The position numbers and the translations under genes were made by a program. Below, in pieces: positions 1 through 7,265 of a stretch of DNA of 35,267 nt (its first letter is position 1; every line of letters begins with the position of its first letter). Under the pieces are notes generated by a model. That model had not been told where the DNA came from and did not search any database. It saw nothing but the letters and a program-made list of their open reading frames with translations. The DNA is taken from positions 1 to 35,267 of the forward strand of contig SLRT01000171.1 of the NCBI GenBank assembly GCA_007130825.1, in the 5' to 3' direction. Source of the stretch: Syntrophomonadaceae bacterium (GTDB lineage Bacteria > Bacillota > Dethiobacteria > DTU022).

Positions 1-777
1 AAGCATGACCTTTATATTTCGGTGAACGCCGAAGACGCTTCGCGCAGCGATATGGATTTTCTTATTAAATTCGCCAGGCAGGCCCGGGAAGCCGGGGCGG
101 ACCGGCTTCGTTTTTGCGATACTGTCGGAGTTTTGGAACCTTTTAAGACTTATGATATTGTTCGGGAACTGATCGATAAAACCGGCATGGAGATCGAAAT
201 GCACACCCATGACGATTTTGGTATGGCTACGGCCAATGCCCTGGCCGGAATAAAAGCCGGTGCCCGCTTTGTCGGGGTAACCGTTAACGGGCTGGGAGAA
301 AGAGCCGGTAATGCCGCTCTCGAAGAAGTGGCCATGGCGTTAAAACATTTATTTGCGGTAAATATCAACGTTAATACTAAAGACTTTCGTACCCTTTGTG
401 AATATGTGGCCCGCGCTTCCGGGCGGCAGGTTTATCCGGGCAAGCCTATAGTCGGGGCCAATACATTTGCTCACGAGTCCGGTATTCATGCCGATGGTGT
501 CCTCAAGCACCCCTCAACTTATGAAGTATTCAGCCCTGAAGATGTGGGCCTGGAAAGACAAATCGTTATCGGTAAATATTCCGGTTCAAAAGCAATTAAA
601 ATGAAATTTGTGGAGTATGGCATAGATCTTTCCGACGAGGAGGCTGCTGACCTGCGGGAGGCTGTAAGAAATATGACTGTGGATTTAAAACGATCCCTGT
701 TTGACAAAGAGTTGATGTTTATTTATGAAGATTACCTTTATGAAAAGAAAAAGGTGCCGGCGGCAGAAGATAAATGA
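1..777 (+). CDS. Homocitrate synthase-like (NifV family), 5' truncated
   Basis: This is the C-terminal part of an alpha-isopropylmalate/homocitrate synthase family enzyme, which condenses acetyl-CoA with a 2-oxo acid. The reading frame is open from base 1 (KHDLYISVNAEDASRSD), so the GTG at 22 in the ORF track is not the true start. Visible signatures are the metal-binding HTHDD motif, the GLGERAGNAALEEV segment and FAHESGIHADGVLKHP. The protein ends soon after the short helical region and lacks the long LeuA regulatory domain, which favours a homocitrate synthase (NifV/AksA-like) over leucine-biosynthetic LeuA. No nif gene is visible, so a nitrogenase role cannot be inferred. Paralogues in this family are hard to separate by eye. 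A hairpin follows directly and the next gene has its own promoter. Confidence 0.8.
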   Translation, partial: KHDLYISVNAEDASRSDMDFLIKFARQAREAGADRLRFCDTVGVLEPFKTYDIVRELIDKTGMEIEMHTHDDFGMATANALAGIKAGARFVGVTVNGLGERAGNAALEEVAMALKHLFAVNINVNTKDFRTLCEYVARASGRQVYPGKPIVGANTFAHESGIHADGVLKHPSTYEVFSPEDVGLERQIVIGKYSGSKAIKMKFVEYGIDLSDEEAADLREAVRNMTVDLKRSLFDKELMFIYEDYLYEKKKVPAAEDK

Positions 778-778
778 T

Positions 779-815
779 CGGGGAATAAATCGTTGCTTAA
801 AACGAGTGTTCCCCG
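779..815 (+). terminator. Hairpin after the homocitrate synthase gene
   Basis: CGGGGAA pairs perfectly with TTCCCCG (7 bp). Above it sits a second 4-bp helix, CGTT/AACG, closed by a 6-base loop. It starts two bases after the stop codon. No T-run follows on the plus strand, so it may act as a 3'-end protecting structure or a weak terminator and not a classical intrinsic terminator. Confidence 0.4.
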
Positions 816-846
816 GCAAACGTGATAAAAAAGTTATAATCAGCTC

Positions 847-875
847 TTTACACACAATATATTGTGGTCTATAAT
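847..875 (+). promoter_or_regulatory. Promoter of the nrdR-nrdD-nrdG operon
   Basis: A -35 element TTTACA (847-852) lies exactly 17 bp upstream of a perfect -10 TATAAT (870-875). Transcription should start near 882, about 30 bases before nrdR. The first NrdR box fills the spacer and the second covers the start region, so bound repressor would block RNA polymerase. Confidence 0.8.
852..867 (+). promoter_or_regulatory. NrdR box 1
   Basis: The 16-bp site acaCAATATATTGtgg matches the known NrdR box consensus (acaCwAtATaTwGtgt) with a perfect 10-bp palindromic core CAATATATTG at 855-864. It lies between the -35 and -10 elements of the nrd promoter. Confidence 0.85.
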
Positions 876-882
876 AAAGAAA

Positions 883-898
883 ATGCAATATATTGATC
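883..898 (+). promoter_or_regulatory. NrdR box 2
   Basis: This site contains the same CAATATATTG core (886-895) as box 1. The centre-to-centre distance is 31 bp, about three helical turns, the spacing typical of paired NrdR boxes. It covers the predicted transcription start and ends where the nrdR ribosome binding site (GGAG) begins. Confidence 0.85.
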
Positions 899-911
899 GG
901 AGAGCATAAAC

Positions 912-1394
912 ATGAAATGTCCCTACTGCGGCGAGATCGATACCAGGGTGCTCGATTCCCGGGCCGCCCAGGATTCTTCTGCAATCAGGCGCCGGCGCCA
1001 GTGCGCAGTATGCGCCAACCGTTTTACAACCATGGAAAAAATTGAAGAAGAGCCGCTCGTCGTAATTAAACGCGATGGGCGCAGGGAGCTTTTCGATCCC
1101 GGCAAAATCATTAAAGGGTTGATCCTGGCCGGGCAAAAGCGTAATATACCGCTTTCCCTCTGGGAGGAAGTAGTTGAAAACCTCGAACAGGAACTGCGCA
1201 GCAGCTATATCAAGGAGGTGTCCGCCGATCAGATTGGCGCCACTCTCCTGAAGCGTCTGCGCAGTATTGATGAAGTCGCTTACGTTCGCTTTGCCTCTGT
1301 CTTTCACCAGTTTCCCGATGTGGAAGCTTTTAAAGACGAACTGGAAGACATGCTTTTCGAAAAAGAGCAGCTAAAAAAGCAGGGGAGGTTATAA
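912..1394 (+). CDS. nrdR: Transcriptional repressor NrdR
   Basis: NrdR is a nucleotide-sensing repressor of ribonucleotide reductase genes. The 160-residue protein has the family's normal length and two expected parts: an N-terminal zinc ribbon with two Cys pairs (CPYC and CAVC, residues 3-34) that binds NrdR boxes, and an ATP-cone (about 49-139; VIKRDGRRELFDPGKI) that senses ATP/dATP. The ATG follows GGAG with normal spacing. Two NrdR boxes overlap its own promoter, so autoregulation together with nrdD and nrdG is expected. Its stop overlaps the nrdD start (TAATG), indicating translational coupling. Assignment is secure. Confidence 0.97.
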   Translation: MKCPYCGEIDTRVLDSRAAQDSSAIRRRRQCAVCANRFTTMEKIEEEPLVVIKRDGRRELFDPGKIIKGLILAGQKRNIPLSLWEEVVENLEQELRSSYIKEVSADQIGATLLKRLRSIDEVAYVRFASVFHQFPDVEAFKDELEDMLFEKEQLKKQGRL

Positions 1395-3487
1395 TGTTGA
1401 ACGACGGCACTGCTCCGGTTGAAACTGAAAACACTTCGTCAACAGAAAAAACTTTTAAAGAAATTCGCAAGCGCGACGGCCGGGTGGTTTACTTTGATCC
1501 GGAAAAAATCACCGATGCTATCTTCAAAGCGGCAAAGGCGGTCGGTGGACACGATCGTAGTATTGCTGAGAACCTGACCAGGCAGGTGGTTAAAAATCTG
1601 CAGCAGAAGGTCCATAACGCGGTCACCCCTTCTGTGGAAGAAGTTCAGGACGAAGTAGAAGTGGCCCTGATCGAAAACGGTCATGCCCGGACGGCCAAGG
1701 CCTACATCCTTTATCGTGATCGCCGGACCCGGATTAGGGACGGAAAATCAGAGCTCATGGACGTGGTTAAAGAAATCCTGGTTGAAACCAGCCGGGAAAA
1801 TGCCAACGTCAATAATTCGCCTTCAGCTAAAATGCTGCAAATTGCCATGGCCGCAAGTAAAAAATATTATTTAAGTAATTTACTGCCGGAAGAATATGCC
1901 CGCGCACACGTTCAGGGCGCTTTTCACATTCATGATCTCGACTATTACAGTAAAACATTGAACTGTTTGCAGATCGATCTTTCCCGTCTGCTGCAGGAAG
2001 GATTTAACACCGGCTATGGCTATATCCGCCCGCCGAAGCGAATTGCTTCCGCGGCTGCGCAGGCGGCGATCATTCTGCAAAGTAACCAGAACGACATGTT
2101 TGGCGGCCAGAGTTTCCCCCACTTTGACCGTAGTATAGGCGAGGTGATCCGGGGCCTGAAAAATCAGCCTGATTATGAAGAAATTTACCAGGCCATGGAG
2201 GGCCTCATTTATAACCTGAATACGATGCACAGCCGGGCCGGGGCACAGGTGCCTTTCAGTTCTATCAACCTAGGCACAGATACTACCGAACAGGGGCGCA
2301 TGGTTTCACAGGCAATCCTGGCGGCTTTTAAACGCGGCCTGGGCCACGGGGAAAGTCCGATTTTCCCCAACCTGGTTTTCAGGATTAAAGCGGGAACAAA
2401 TTTTAACCCCGAAGATCCGAATTATGATCTTTACCGCCTGGCCCTGGAAGTATCGGCGCGCCGGATGAATCCCACCTTTAGTTTCATGGACAGTTCATTT
2501 AACCGAACTTACGGAGAGGAAGTCTCCTATATGGGCTGCCGAACCCGGGTTATTGCCAACCGTCACGGCGCCGAGGTTTCTGCCGGAAGGGGCAATATAG
2601 CGCCGGTTACCCTCAACCTCCCGCGTCTGGCGCTGGAATGCCGCGGCCAGGAAGATTTATTTTTCGTTCAGCTTGATCGGATGCTGCGGCTGGGGGCCCG
2701 CCAGCTGCTGCACCGTTTTGAAGTGCTCTCCCGTTTAAAGGCCCGTGATCTGCCATTCCTGATGGGCCAGAAGCTTTATCTCGATTCCGACAAGCTGGGT
2801 TCCGATGATTCTATCCGGGATATAATAAAACATGGAACCCTGGCTATCGGTTTTATCGGGCTTGCCGAGACGGTTTACCTCTTGGCGGGCAAACATCACG
2901 GTGAAGACGATGAAGCGCTCAACCTGGCCCTGAAAATTGTCGAGCATATCCGGCGGCGCACGGACAGCTATGCCGAAGAATATGATTTAAACTTTACCCT
3001 GGTTGCTACTCCGGCGGAAGGTTTGGCAGGAAGATTTGTGGCTATGGATCGGGAACTTTACGGGACAATTCCGGGTGTAACCGATAAAGAATACTACAGC
3101 AACTCATTCCACATTCCGGTTTACTATGCCATGTCCATGTTTGAAAAAATAAAGGCCGAAGGTCGTTTTCACAATTACTGCAATGCCGGGCATATTACCT
3201 ATACGGAATTGGAAGCGCCTCCGGGGCATAATACTGAAGCTGTAGACCGCATCATCCGCCAGATGGCGGCATCAGATGTCGGCTACGGAGGTATTAACTA
3301 CCCGCTCGACGAATGCCGGATCTGTTCCCACAGCGGAGTATTTAGCGGGTCCTGCCCCCGGTGCGGCAGTCATGAAATCAGGCATATACGCCGCATTACC
3401 GGTTACCTGTCCACCGATGAGCGGTTCAATGAGGCCAAGTTAAAAGAATTAAGGGACAGGCGGGCCCATTTTCCGCCCGGAGGTTAG
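1394..3487 (+). CDS. nrdD: Anaerobic ribonucleoside-triphosphate reductase NrdD (class III)
   Basis: NrdD reduces ribonucleoside triphosphates to dNTPs with a glycyl radical and works only without oxygen. The 697-residue protein has an N-terminal ATP-cone (about 23-115; IRKRDGRVVYFDPEKI) for allosteric activity control. The catalytic barrel follows (HDLDYYSKTLNCLQIDL, the RRMNPTFSFMDSSF region, and MGCRTRV carrying the likely thiyl-radical Cys). The C-terminus has a four-cysteine zinc site (CRIC and CPRC) and the glycyl-radical loop RRITGYL, with the radical Gly at about 670. All key elements appear intact. It overlaps the nrdR stop by one base and is followed by its activase, nrdG. Confidence 0.97.
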   Translation: MLNDGTAPVETENTSSTEKTFKEIRKRDGRVVYFDPEKITDAIFKAAKAVGGHDRSIAENLTRQVVKNLQQKVHNAVTPSVEEVQDEVEVALIENGHARTAKAYILYRDRRTRIRDGKSELMDVVKEILVETSRENANVNNSPSAKMLQIAMAASKKYYLSNLLPEEYARAHVQGAFHIHDLDYYSKTLNCLQIDLSRLLQEGFNTGYGYIRPPKRIASAAAQAAIILQSNQNDMFGGQSFPHFDRSIGEVIRGLKNQPDYEEIYQAMEGLIYNLNTMHSRAGAQVPFSSINLGTDTTEQGRMVSQAILAAFKRGLGHGESPIFPNLVFRIKAGTNFNPEDPNYDLYRLALEVSARRMNPTFSFMDSSFNRTYGEEVSYMGCRTRVIANRHGAEVSAGRGNIAPVTLNLPRLALECRGQEDLFFVQLDRMLRLGARQLLHRFEVLSRLKARDLPFLMGQKLYLDSDKLGSDDSIRDIIKHGTLAIGFIGLAETVYLLAGKHHGEDDEALNLALKIVEHIRRRTDSYAEEYDLNFTLVATPAEGLAGRFVAMDRELYGTIPGVTDKEYYSNSFHIPVYYAMSMFEKIKAEGRFHNYCNAGHITYTELEAPPGHNTEAVDRIIRQMAASDVGYGGINYPLDECRICSHSGVFSGSCPRCGSHEIRHIRRITGYLSTDERFNEAKLKELRDRRAHFPPGG

Positions 3488-3519
3488 GAGGTGAAACGGT
3501 TATTTTAAGGATAGCCGGT

Positions 3520-4056
3520 TTGCATACAGAAAGCATTGTGGACGGTCCCGGAATTCGTCTTTCCATTTATGTCCAGGGCTGCCCGCACCACTGCCCGGGG
3601 TGCCATAACCCGGAAACGCATGACCCGGCGGGAGGTTACAAAGCCGGACTGGGTGAAGTTACCGCCCTGCTCGATCGGCACAGCGACGGTTTAAACGGGG
3701 TGACGATTTCCGGTGGTGAACCTTTTGAGCAGGCTGCTCCACTTGCTGTCCTGGCTGCTGAAATATTAAAGCGAGGGCTGGATTTGGTTTTATACAGCGG
3801 CTATACTTTTGAAGAACTGTTTTCTAAAAGTAAAAGTAACCGGGATATCCGCTTCCTTCTGGAAGCAGGCCGGCTGTTGGTTGACGGTCCTTTTATTCTA
3901 GACGAGCAGGACCTGGACCTTGCTTACCGCGGATCGCGCAACCAGAGATTGATCGATTTACCCGTTTCACTGCGCAGCTGCGAAGCGGTGGAATGGGAAT
4001 TGGCCGGCAGTTTTGACAGCGGCAGCCAGGCGCAGGGCTTTTCTTTGGCTCCATGA
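3520..4056 (+). CDS. nrdG: Anaerobic RNR activating protein NrdG (radical SAM)
   Basis: NrdG uses a 4Fe-4S cluster and S-adenosylmethionine to create the glycyl radical on NrdD. The radical-SAM CxxxCxxC cluster motif is seen in GCPHHCPGCHNPETHD, followed by the SAM-contact GGEPFEQ. The track start is TTG at 3520, with a modest AAGGA 8 bases upstream. However, the same frame continues upstream as ILRIAG, which resembles the usual N-terminus of relatives, and a stronger AGGAGG (3486-3491) is placed 10 bases before an ATT codon at 3502. The true start may therefore be ATT, giving 184 residues. It is the third gene of the NrdR-controlled operon. Confidence 0.93.
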   Translation: MHTESIVDGPGIRLSIYVQGCPHHCPGCHNPETHDPAGGYKAGLGEVTALLDRHSDGLNGVTISGGEPFEQAAPLAVLAAEILKRGLDLVLYSGYTFEELFSKSKSNRDIRFLLEAGRLLVDGPFILDEQDLDLAYRGSRNQRLIDLPVSLRSCEAVEWELAGSFDSGSQAQGFSLAP

Positions 4057-4102
4057 AGATGGGGCCGTTTGACCGGCGCTGGATTATTACCGGAGGCACA
4101 AG

Positions 4103-4939
4103 GTGCAGCGGACCGAAAAAGGTTTCAAACTATATAAAGAAGGTGAATTGGTTTACCTGCAAGCTTCTGTATTAGCTGCAAGCGGGTTTGTCGATCACGC
4201 CTTTTCCACCCGCCGGGGAGGCTGCAGCAGCGGTGCTTTTGCTTCCCTGAACACCGGTTTTCATGTCGGTGATAGCCGGGAAAATGTCCGGCAGAACAGG
4301 CGAATATTTTTCGAAAAGTTTAACTATGATTACCGCTTTATTGTTTCCTCTAACCAGGTTCACGGCACTAACCTGAAGGTTTTCGATCAAAGTAATTGCG
4401 GGGAAGGAGCCCTGCCGCTTACTGCCCGCGCTGAATGCGACGCCCTGGTCACTGCTGAACCGGGACTGCCGCTGGCGGCATACTCTGCCGATTGCCAGTT
4501 GATCTATTTTGCGTCATGGCAAAAAAAACCCGTTGTAGCGCTTGCTCATGCCGGCTGGCGGGGAACGCTGAGCGGTATTGGCGGTAAAGTGGTCTGCTAC
4601 TTGAAAGAACATTTTTCGGCGCATCCGGAGAGTATTTTTGTGGCCCTTGGTCCGGCTGTCTGCAGGAATTGCTATAAAATCGATCACCAGGCAGCTGCGC
4701 AATTTCAGTCCGCGGGGTGGGATAACTCCGCTTATATGGATCCGGCCGGAAAAGGAGAATGGAATCTCGACCTCTCAACGATCAATGCCGAACAACTTCT
4801 CCAGGCCGGGGTCAGGGAAAAAAATATGGCACGCAATTACTGGTGCACCTCCTGTTATCCGGAATTATTTTATTCATACCGCCGGGAAAAAGGGATAACC
4901 GGGAGGATGATCGGCTTCATATCAATCAGTACTACTTAG
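4103..4939 (+). CDS. pgeF: Peptidoglycan editing factor PgeF / YlmD (laccase-domain purine nucleoside phosphorylase family)
   Basis: This is a member of the YfiH/YlmD (DUF152, multicopper polyphenol oxidase domain) family. Relatives cleave purine nucleosides and keep wrong amino acids out of peptidoglycan precursors. The zinc-ligand signatures are present: VHG (about residue 81), SADC and AHAGWRGT. Further family segments are HAFSTRRGG near the N-terminus and GPAVCRNCYKI. The length of 278 residues is normal. GTG at 4103 follows GGAGG with 6-base spacing. As in B. subtilis, it heads the ylm division cluster. It lies 46 bases after nrdG with no obvious promoter or terminator, so read-through from the nrd operon is possible. 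Confidence 0.92.
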   Translation: MQRTEKGFKLYKEGELVYLQASVLAASGFVDHAFSTRRGGCSSGAFASLNTGFHVGDSRENVRQNRRIFFEKFNYDYRFIVSSNQVHGTNLKVFDQSNCGEGALPLTARAECDALVTAEPGLPLAAYSADCQLIYFASWQKKPVVALAHAGWRGTLSGIGGKVVCYLKEHFSAHPESIFVALGPAVCRNCYKIDHQAAAQFQSAGWDNSAYMDPAGKGEWNLDLSTINAEQLLQAGVREKNMARNYWCTSCYPELFYSYRREKGITGRMIGFISISTT

Positions 4940-4963
4940 CATGATGTCAGGAGGCAGTTCCGC

Positions 4964-6028
4964 TTGAAAAAAAAGCGCACCAGGCAGGGCAGACAACAAC
5001 TTGCGGTTTTACCCGGACAGGGGCGGCGGTTTAGTTTCAGCCGTTTAAAACAGGCCTTCGTCTACTATGTTCTACTGCTGTTAGCCCTGGTAATTATCGT
5101 GCAGCTTGGTTATCACTGGCTGGGTGAACAATTCCTGGCCTGGCGGCTGCAGGTGGTGACGGCCGATCTGGATGTTTTTGAGCAAAAAAAACAAGTCGGC
5201 GGCCTGGTTACCCGCCATGAAGAGGTTATCAATGCCCCCGCTTTTGGGGTTATTTTGGAACTGGCAGAGCCCGGAAAACGGGTTTCTGTGGGTGACGACC
5301 TGGTCACCATGGGTGTTTTTTCCCGTTCAGCGGCGCAAAACCGGCAGGAATCAGGTCAGGAGCAGGTAGAGGAAAATGAACCCGAATCGCATGATTTCGA
5401 AGAAGTTATTACCGTTACAGGCGACCAGGCCGGCTTATTATCGTATTACCTTGACGGTTGGGAGAAACAAAGCGGTCCTTTTTACCTTTCAGAGGAAGAT
5501 TATCTCGAAAACCGGCGGGAAGGTTCCATGACCAGGGAAAAAGAACAGGTTGAAGCGAGGCAGCCGATACTGAAAATCGTTGATAACTGGCGCTGGTATT
5601 TCAACATAATTTTGCCCCTGCATCCGGGGCGCGAGGTAGCCGGGGAGCATACTGTCGAGCTTGAATTCAGTTTTGCGCCGGGTGAACCGGTTAAGGCCGA
5701 GCTGTATGAATCTCAGATTAACGAAGACGAACGGGAAGTGCGCCTGAGCTATCTTATTCAAAAGCAGGCTGATGGTTTTGAAGAGGTTCGCTGGACAGAA
5801 GCTACTTTACTTTATTCCAGGCAGCGGGGTATAATTGTGCCGTCGGATGCAGTATTTAAAAAAGATCACCGGACTGGAGTTTACCTGAACAAGGGCGGAA
5901 GAGTTGTTTTTCAGCCGGTTACAGTAGTTGAGCAGCAGGGAGATAAAACGATGGTCGACGGCCTGGAACCGCAAAGCCTGGTCATTACGCGCCATGAGAT
6001 GGTCGAAGAAGGCCGGCGGTTAAACTAA
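4964..6028 (+). CDS. HlyD-like membrane-anchored protein, function unknown
   Basis: This 354-residue protein has a very basic N-terminus (KKKRTRQGR), one transmembrane helix (about 31-53) and a large extracytoplasmic part. Residues about 80-115 (TRHEEVINAPAFGVILELAEPGKRVSVGDDL) resemble the lipoyl-like/barrel-sandwich half of HlyD-type membrane fusion proteins. The C-terminal stretch (IIVPSDAVFKKDHRTGVYLNKGG...VTVVEQQGDKTMVDGL) resembles the other end of such adaptors. Between them is an acidic, Gln-rich insert (about 122-148). No ABC, RND or MFS partner is nearby. TTG at 4964 follows AGGAGG. Its place between pgeF and ylmE suggests an envelope or division-linked role, but this is inference. 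Confidence 0.65.
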   Translation: MKKKRTRQGRQQLAVLPGQGRRFSFSRLKQAFVYYVLLLLALVIIVQLGYHWLGEQFLAWRLQVVTADLDVFEQKKQVGGLVTRHEEVINAPAFGVILELAEPGKRVSVGDDLVTMGVFSRSAAQNRQESGQEQVEENEPESHDFEEVITVTGDQAGLLSYYLDGWEKQSGPFYLSEEDYLENRREGSMTREKEQVEARQPILKIVDNWRWYFNIILPLHPGREVAGEHTVELEFSFAPGEPVKAELYESQINEDEREVRLSYLIQKQADGFEEVRWTEATLLYSRQRGIIVPSDAVFKKDHRTGVYLNKGGRVVFQPVTVVEQQGDKTMVDGLEPQSLVITRHEMVEEGRRLN

Positions 6029-6158
6029 GTATTGATAAAACCGCCCAGCTGAGCTTCCGCCCTTCGATTAAAAGAAATTTTGCTGCGCCCCGCGTTTAAG
6101 GGTAACTGATCTGGTGCCGGTTGGCTTTAAACCCGGCCATGGAGAGGAAAGATCTCAT

Positions 6159-6830
6159 TTGCTTGCTGAAAATTACAAGAAGGTACTTTCGGCTATTGAT
6201 AACGCGGCCCGGAATGCAGGCCGCCACCCCGAAGAGGTCAGGCTGATCGCTGTAACTAAAAGCGCCGGCATTGAAGATATAAGACGGGCGGTGGCCCTGG
6301 GCATTAAGGATTTTGGCGCAAACAGGGTCCAGGAAGAGGCGGATAAAGTTAACAGCGTACCTGAAGCCCGGTGGCATTTTATCGGTCATTTGCAGAGAAA
6401 CAAGGTAAAATATGTCCTGCCTGTTTATTTATTGGTGCAAACACTTGACCGTCTTTCCCTGGCCGGTGAGCTGCAGCGTTGTGCGGAAAAATTTGATCAA
6501 GAGGTAAAGGTGCTTGTCCAGGTCAACACTTCCGGGGAAAAAAGCAAGTTTGGACTGGCGCCGGGAGAGTTAAACGGCTTTTTAAAAGAAATCAACGGTT
6601 TTGATCGCTTAAACGTGCTGGGGTTAATGACCATGGCTCCCTTTGTCGATGACGCCGAAGAAGTTCGCCCTTATTTCAGGAGACTGCGCCAGCTGCGCGA
6701 TGAAAATGCCCGACCGGGCCTGGAACTGCCCGAGCTTTCCATGGGCATGACCAATGATTTTGTCGTCGCGATTGAAGAAGGGGCGACCATGGTTCGTATC
6801 GGCGGTGCCTTGTTTGGCAGAAAATATTAG
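6159..6830 (+). CDS. ylmE: YggS/YlmE family PLP-binding homeostasis protein
   Basis: This is a PLP-binding, alanine-racemase-fold protein (PLPBP/YggS family) that buffers pyridoxal phosphate and has no known catalysis. The Schiff-base lysine is in VRLIAVTKS, followed by family segments [49 protein letters not shown] and the C-terminal [27 protein letters not shown]. The track starts at GTG 6114, but the first 15 residues are not family-like. TTG at 6159 has a good upstream GGAGAGGAAA and yields [12 protein letters not shown], the normal N-terminus (223 residues), so I prefer it. It belongs to the ylm division cluster. Confidence 0.93.
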   Translation: MLAENYKKVLSAIDNAARNAGRHPEEVRLIAVTKSAGIEDIRRAVALGIKDFGANRVQEEADKVNSVPEARWHFIGHLQRNKVKYVLPVYLLVQTLDRLSLAGELQRCAEKFDQEVKVLVQVNTSGEKSKFGLAPGELNGFLKEINGFDRLNVLGLMTMAPFVDDAEEVRPYFRRLRQLRDENARPGLELPELSMGMTNDFVVAIEEGATMVRIGGALFGRKY

Positions 6831-6902
6831 CAGGCATTGGAAAGTTTTCGGTTTTTAGTCAAAACAAAAAATACTATTATCGGCGCTGGAAAGCACCGGA
6901 AG

Positions 6903-6939
6903 CGGTTAATTTCTCCCTATCTGTTAAGCAAATTAACCG
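6903..6939 (+). repeat. Perfect 10-bp inverted repeat before ylmG
   Basis: CGGTTAATTT (6903-6912) and AAATTAACCG (6930-6939) are perfect reverse complements separated by 17 bases. They lie just upstream of the ylmG start. No T-run follows, so it is not an intrinsic terminator. It could be an operator half-site pair or a stem-loop in the ylmG leader; no known family is recognised. Confidence 0.75.
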
Positions 6940-6954
6940 TAGTAGAGAAAGCAG

Positions 6955-7248
6955 GTGATTGTTATGACTCTGGTAGCAGAAGGTTTGCTGTTTTTTATTA
7001 ATATTTACACATTTATTCTCTTTGGCCGAATAATTATGTCCTGGTTTATGATGAGTGCGGGTGGAAGCGAAACGATGTCTTTAATTTACAGTATTCTTTA
7101 TGGCCTGACCGAGCCTTTGCTGGCGCCGCTGCGCAGTATCATTCCAACATTGAAAATGGGTATGGGCGCCCTGGATCTTTCACCGATTATTCTTTTAATT
7201 CTGCTGAGGATTGCGCGGCAGATAGTATACCAGTACATCTATTTTTAA
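6955..7248 (+). CDS. ylmG: YggT/YlmG family membrane protein
   Basis: This is a small integral membrane protein of the YggT family (97 residues) with two hydrophobic segments: about 5-30, ending at MSWF, and about 60-97. The linking stretch GLTEPLLAPLRSIIPTLKMGMGALDLSPII is the family signature. The family sits in ylm/division loci and its plastid relatives affect nucleoid or division organisation; the biochemical role is unclear. GTG 6955 gives MIVMTL, like B. subtilis MILYTL. An ATG at 6964 with AGGTGAT upstream is the alternative start. In the usual order sepF precedes this gene, but here it is absent and an inverted repeat occupies the gap. Confidence 0.9.
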   Translation: MIVMTLVAEGLLFFINIYTFILFGRIIMSWFMMSAGGSETMSLIYSILYGLTEPLLAPLRSIIPTLKMGMGALDLSPIILLILLRIARQIVYQYIYF

Positions 7249-7265
7249 AGGCGGGAGGCTGATAA

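Noticed and set aside
3893-4099. Minus-strand ORF opposite the nrdG end
   Set aside because: Antisense shadow of nrdG; low-complexity translation with no recognisable domain or ribosome binding site.
4057-4102. Possible promoter or terminator between nrdG and pgeF
   Set aside because: No -35/-10 pair or hairpin with T-run could be identified in the 46 bases.
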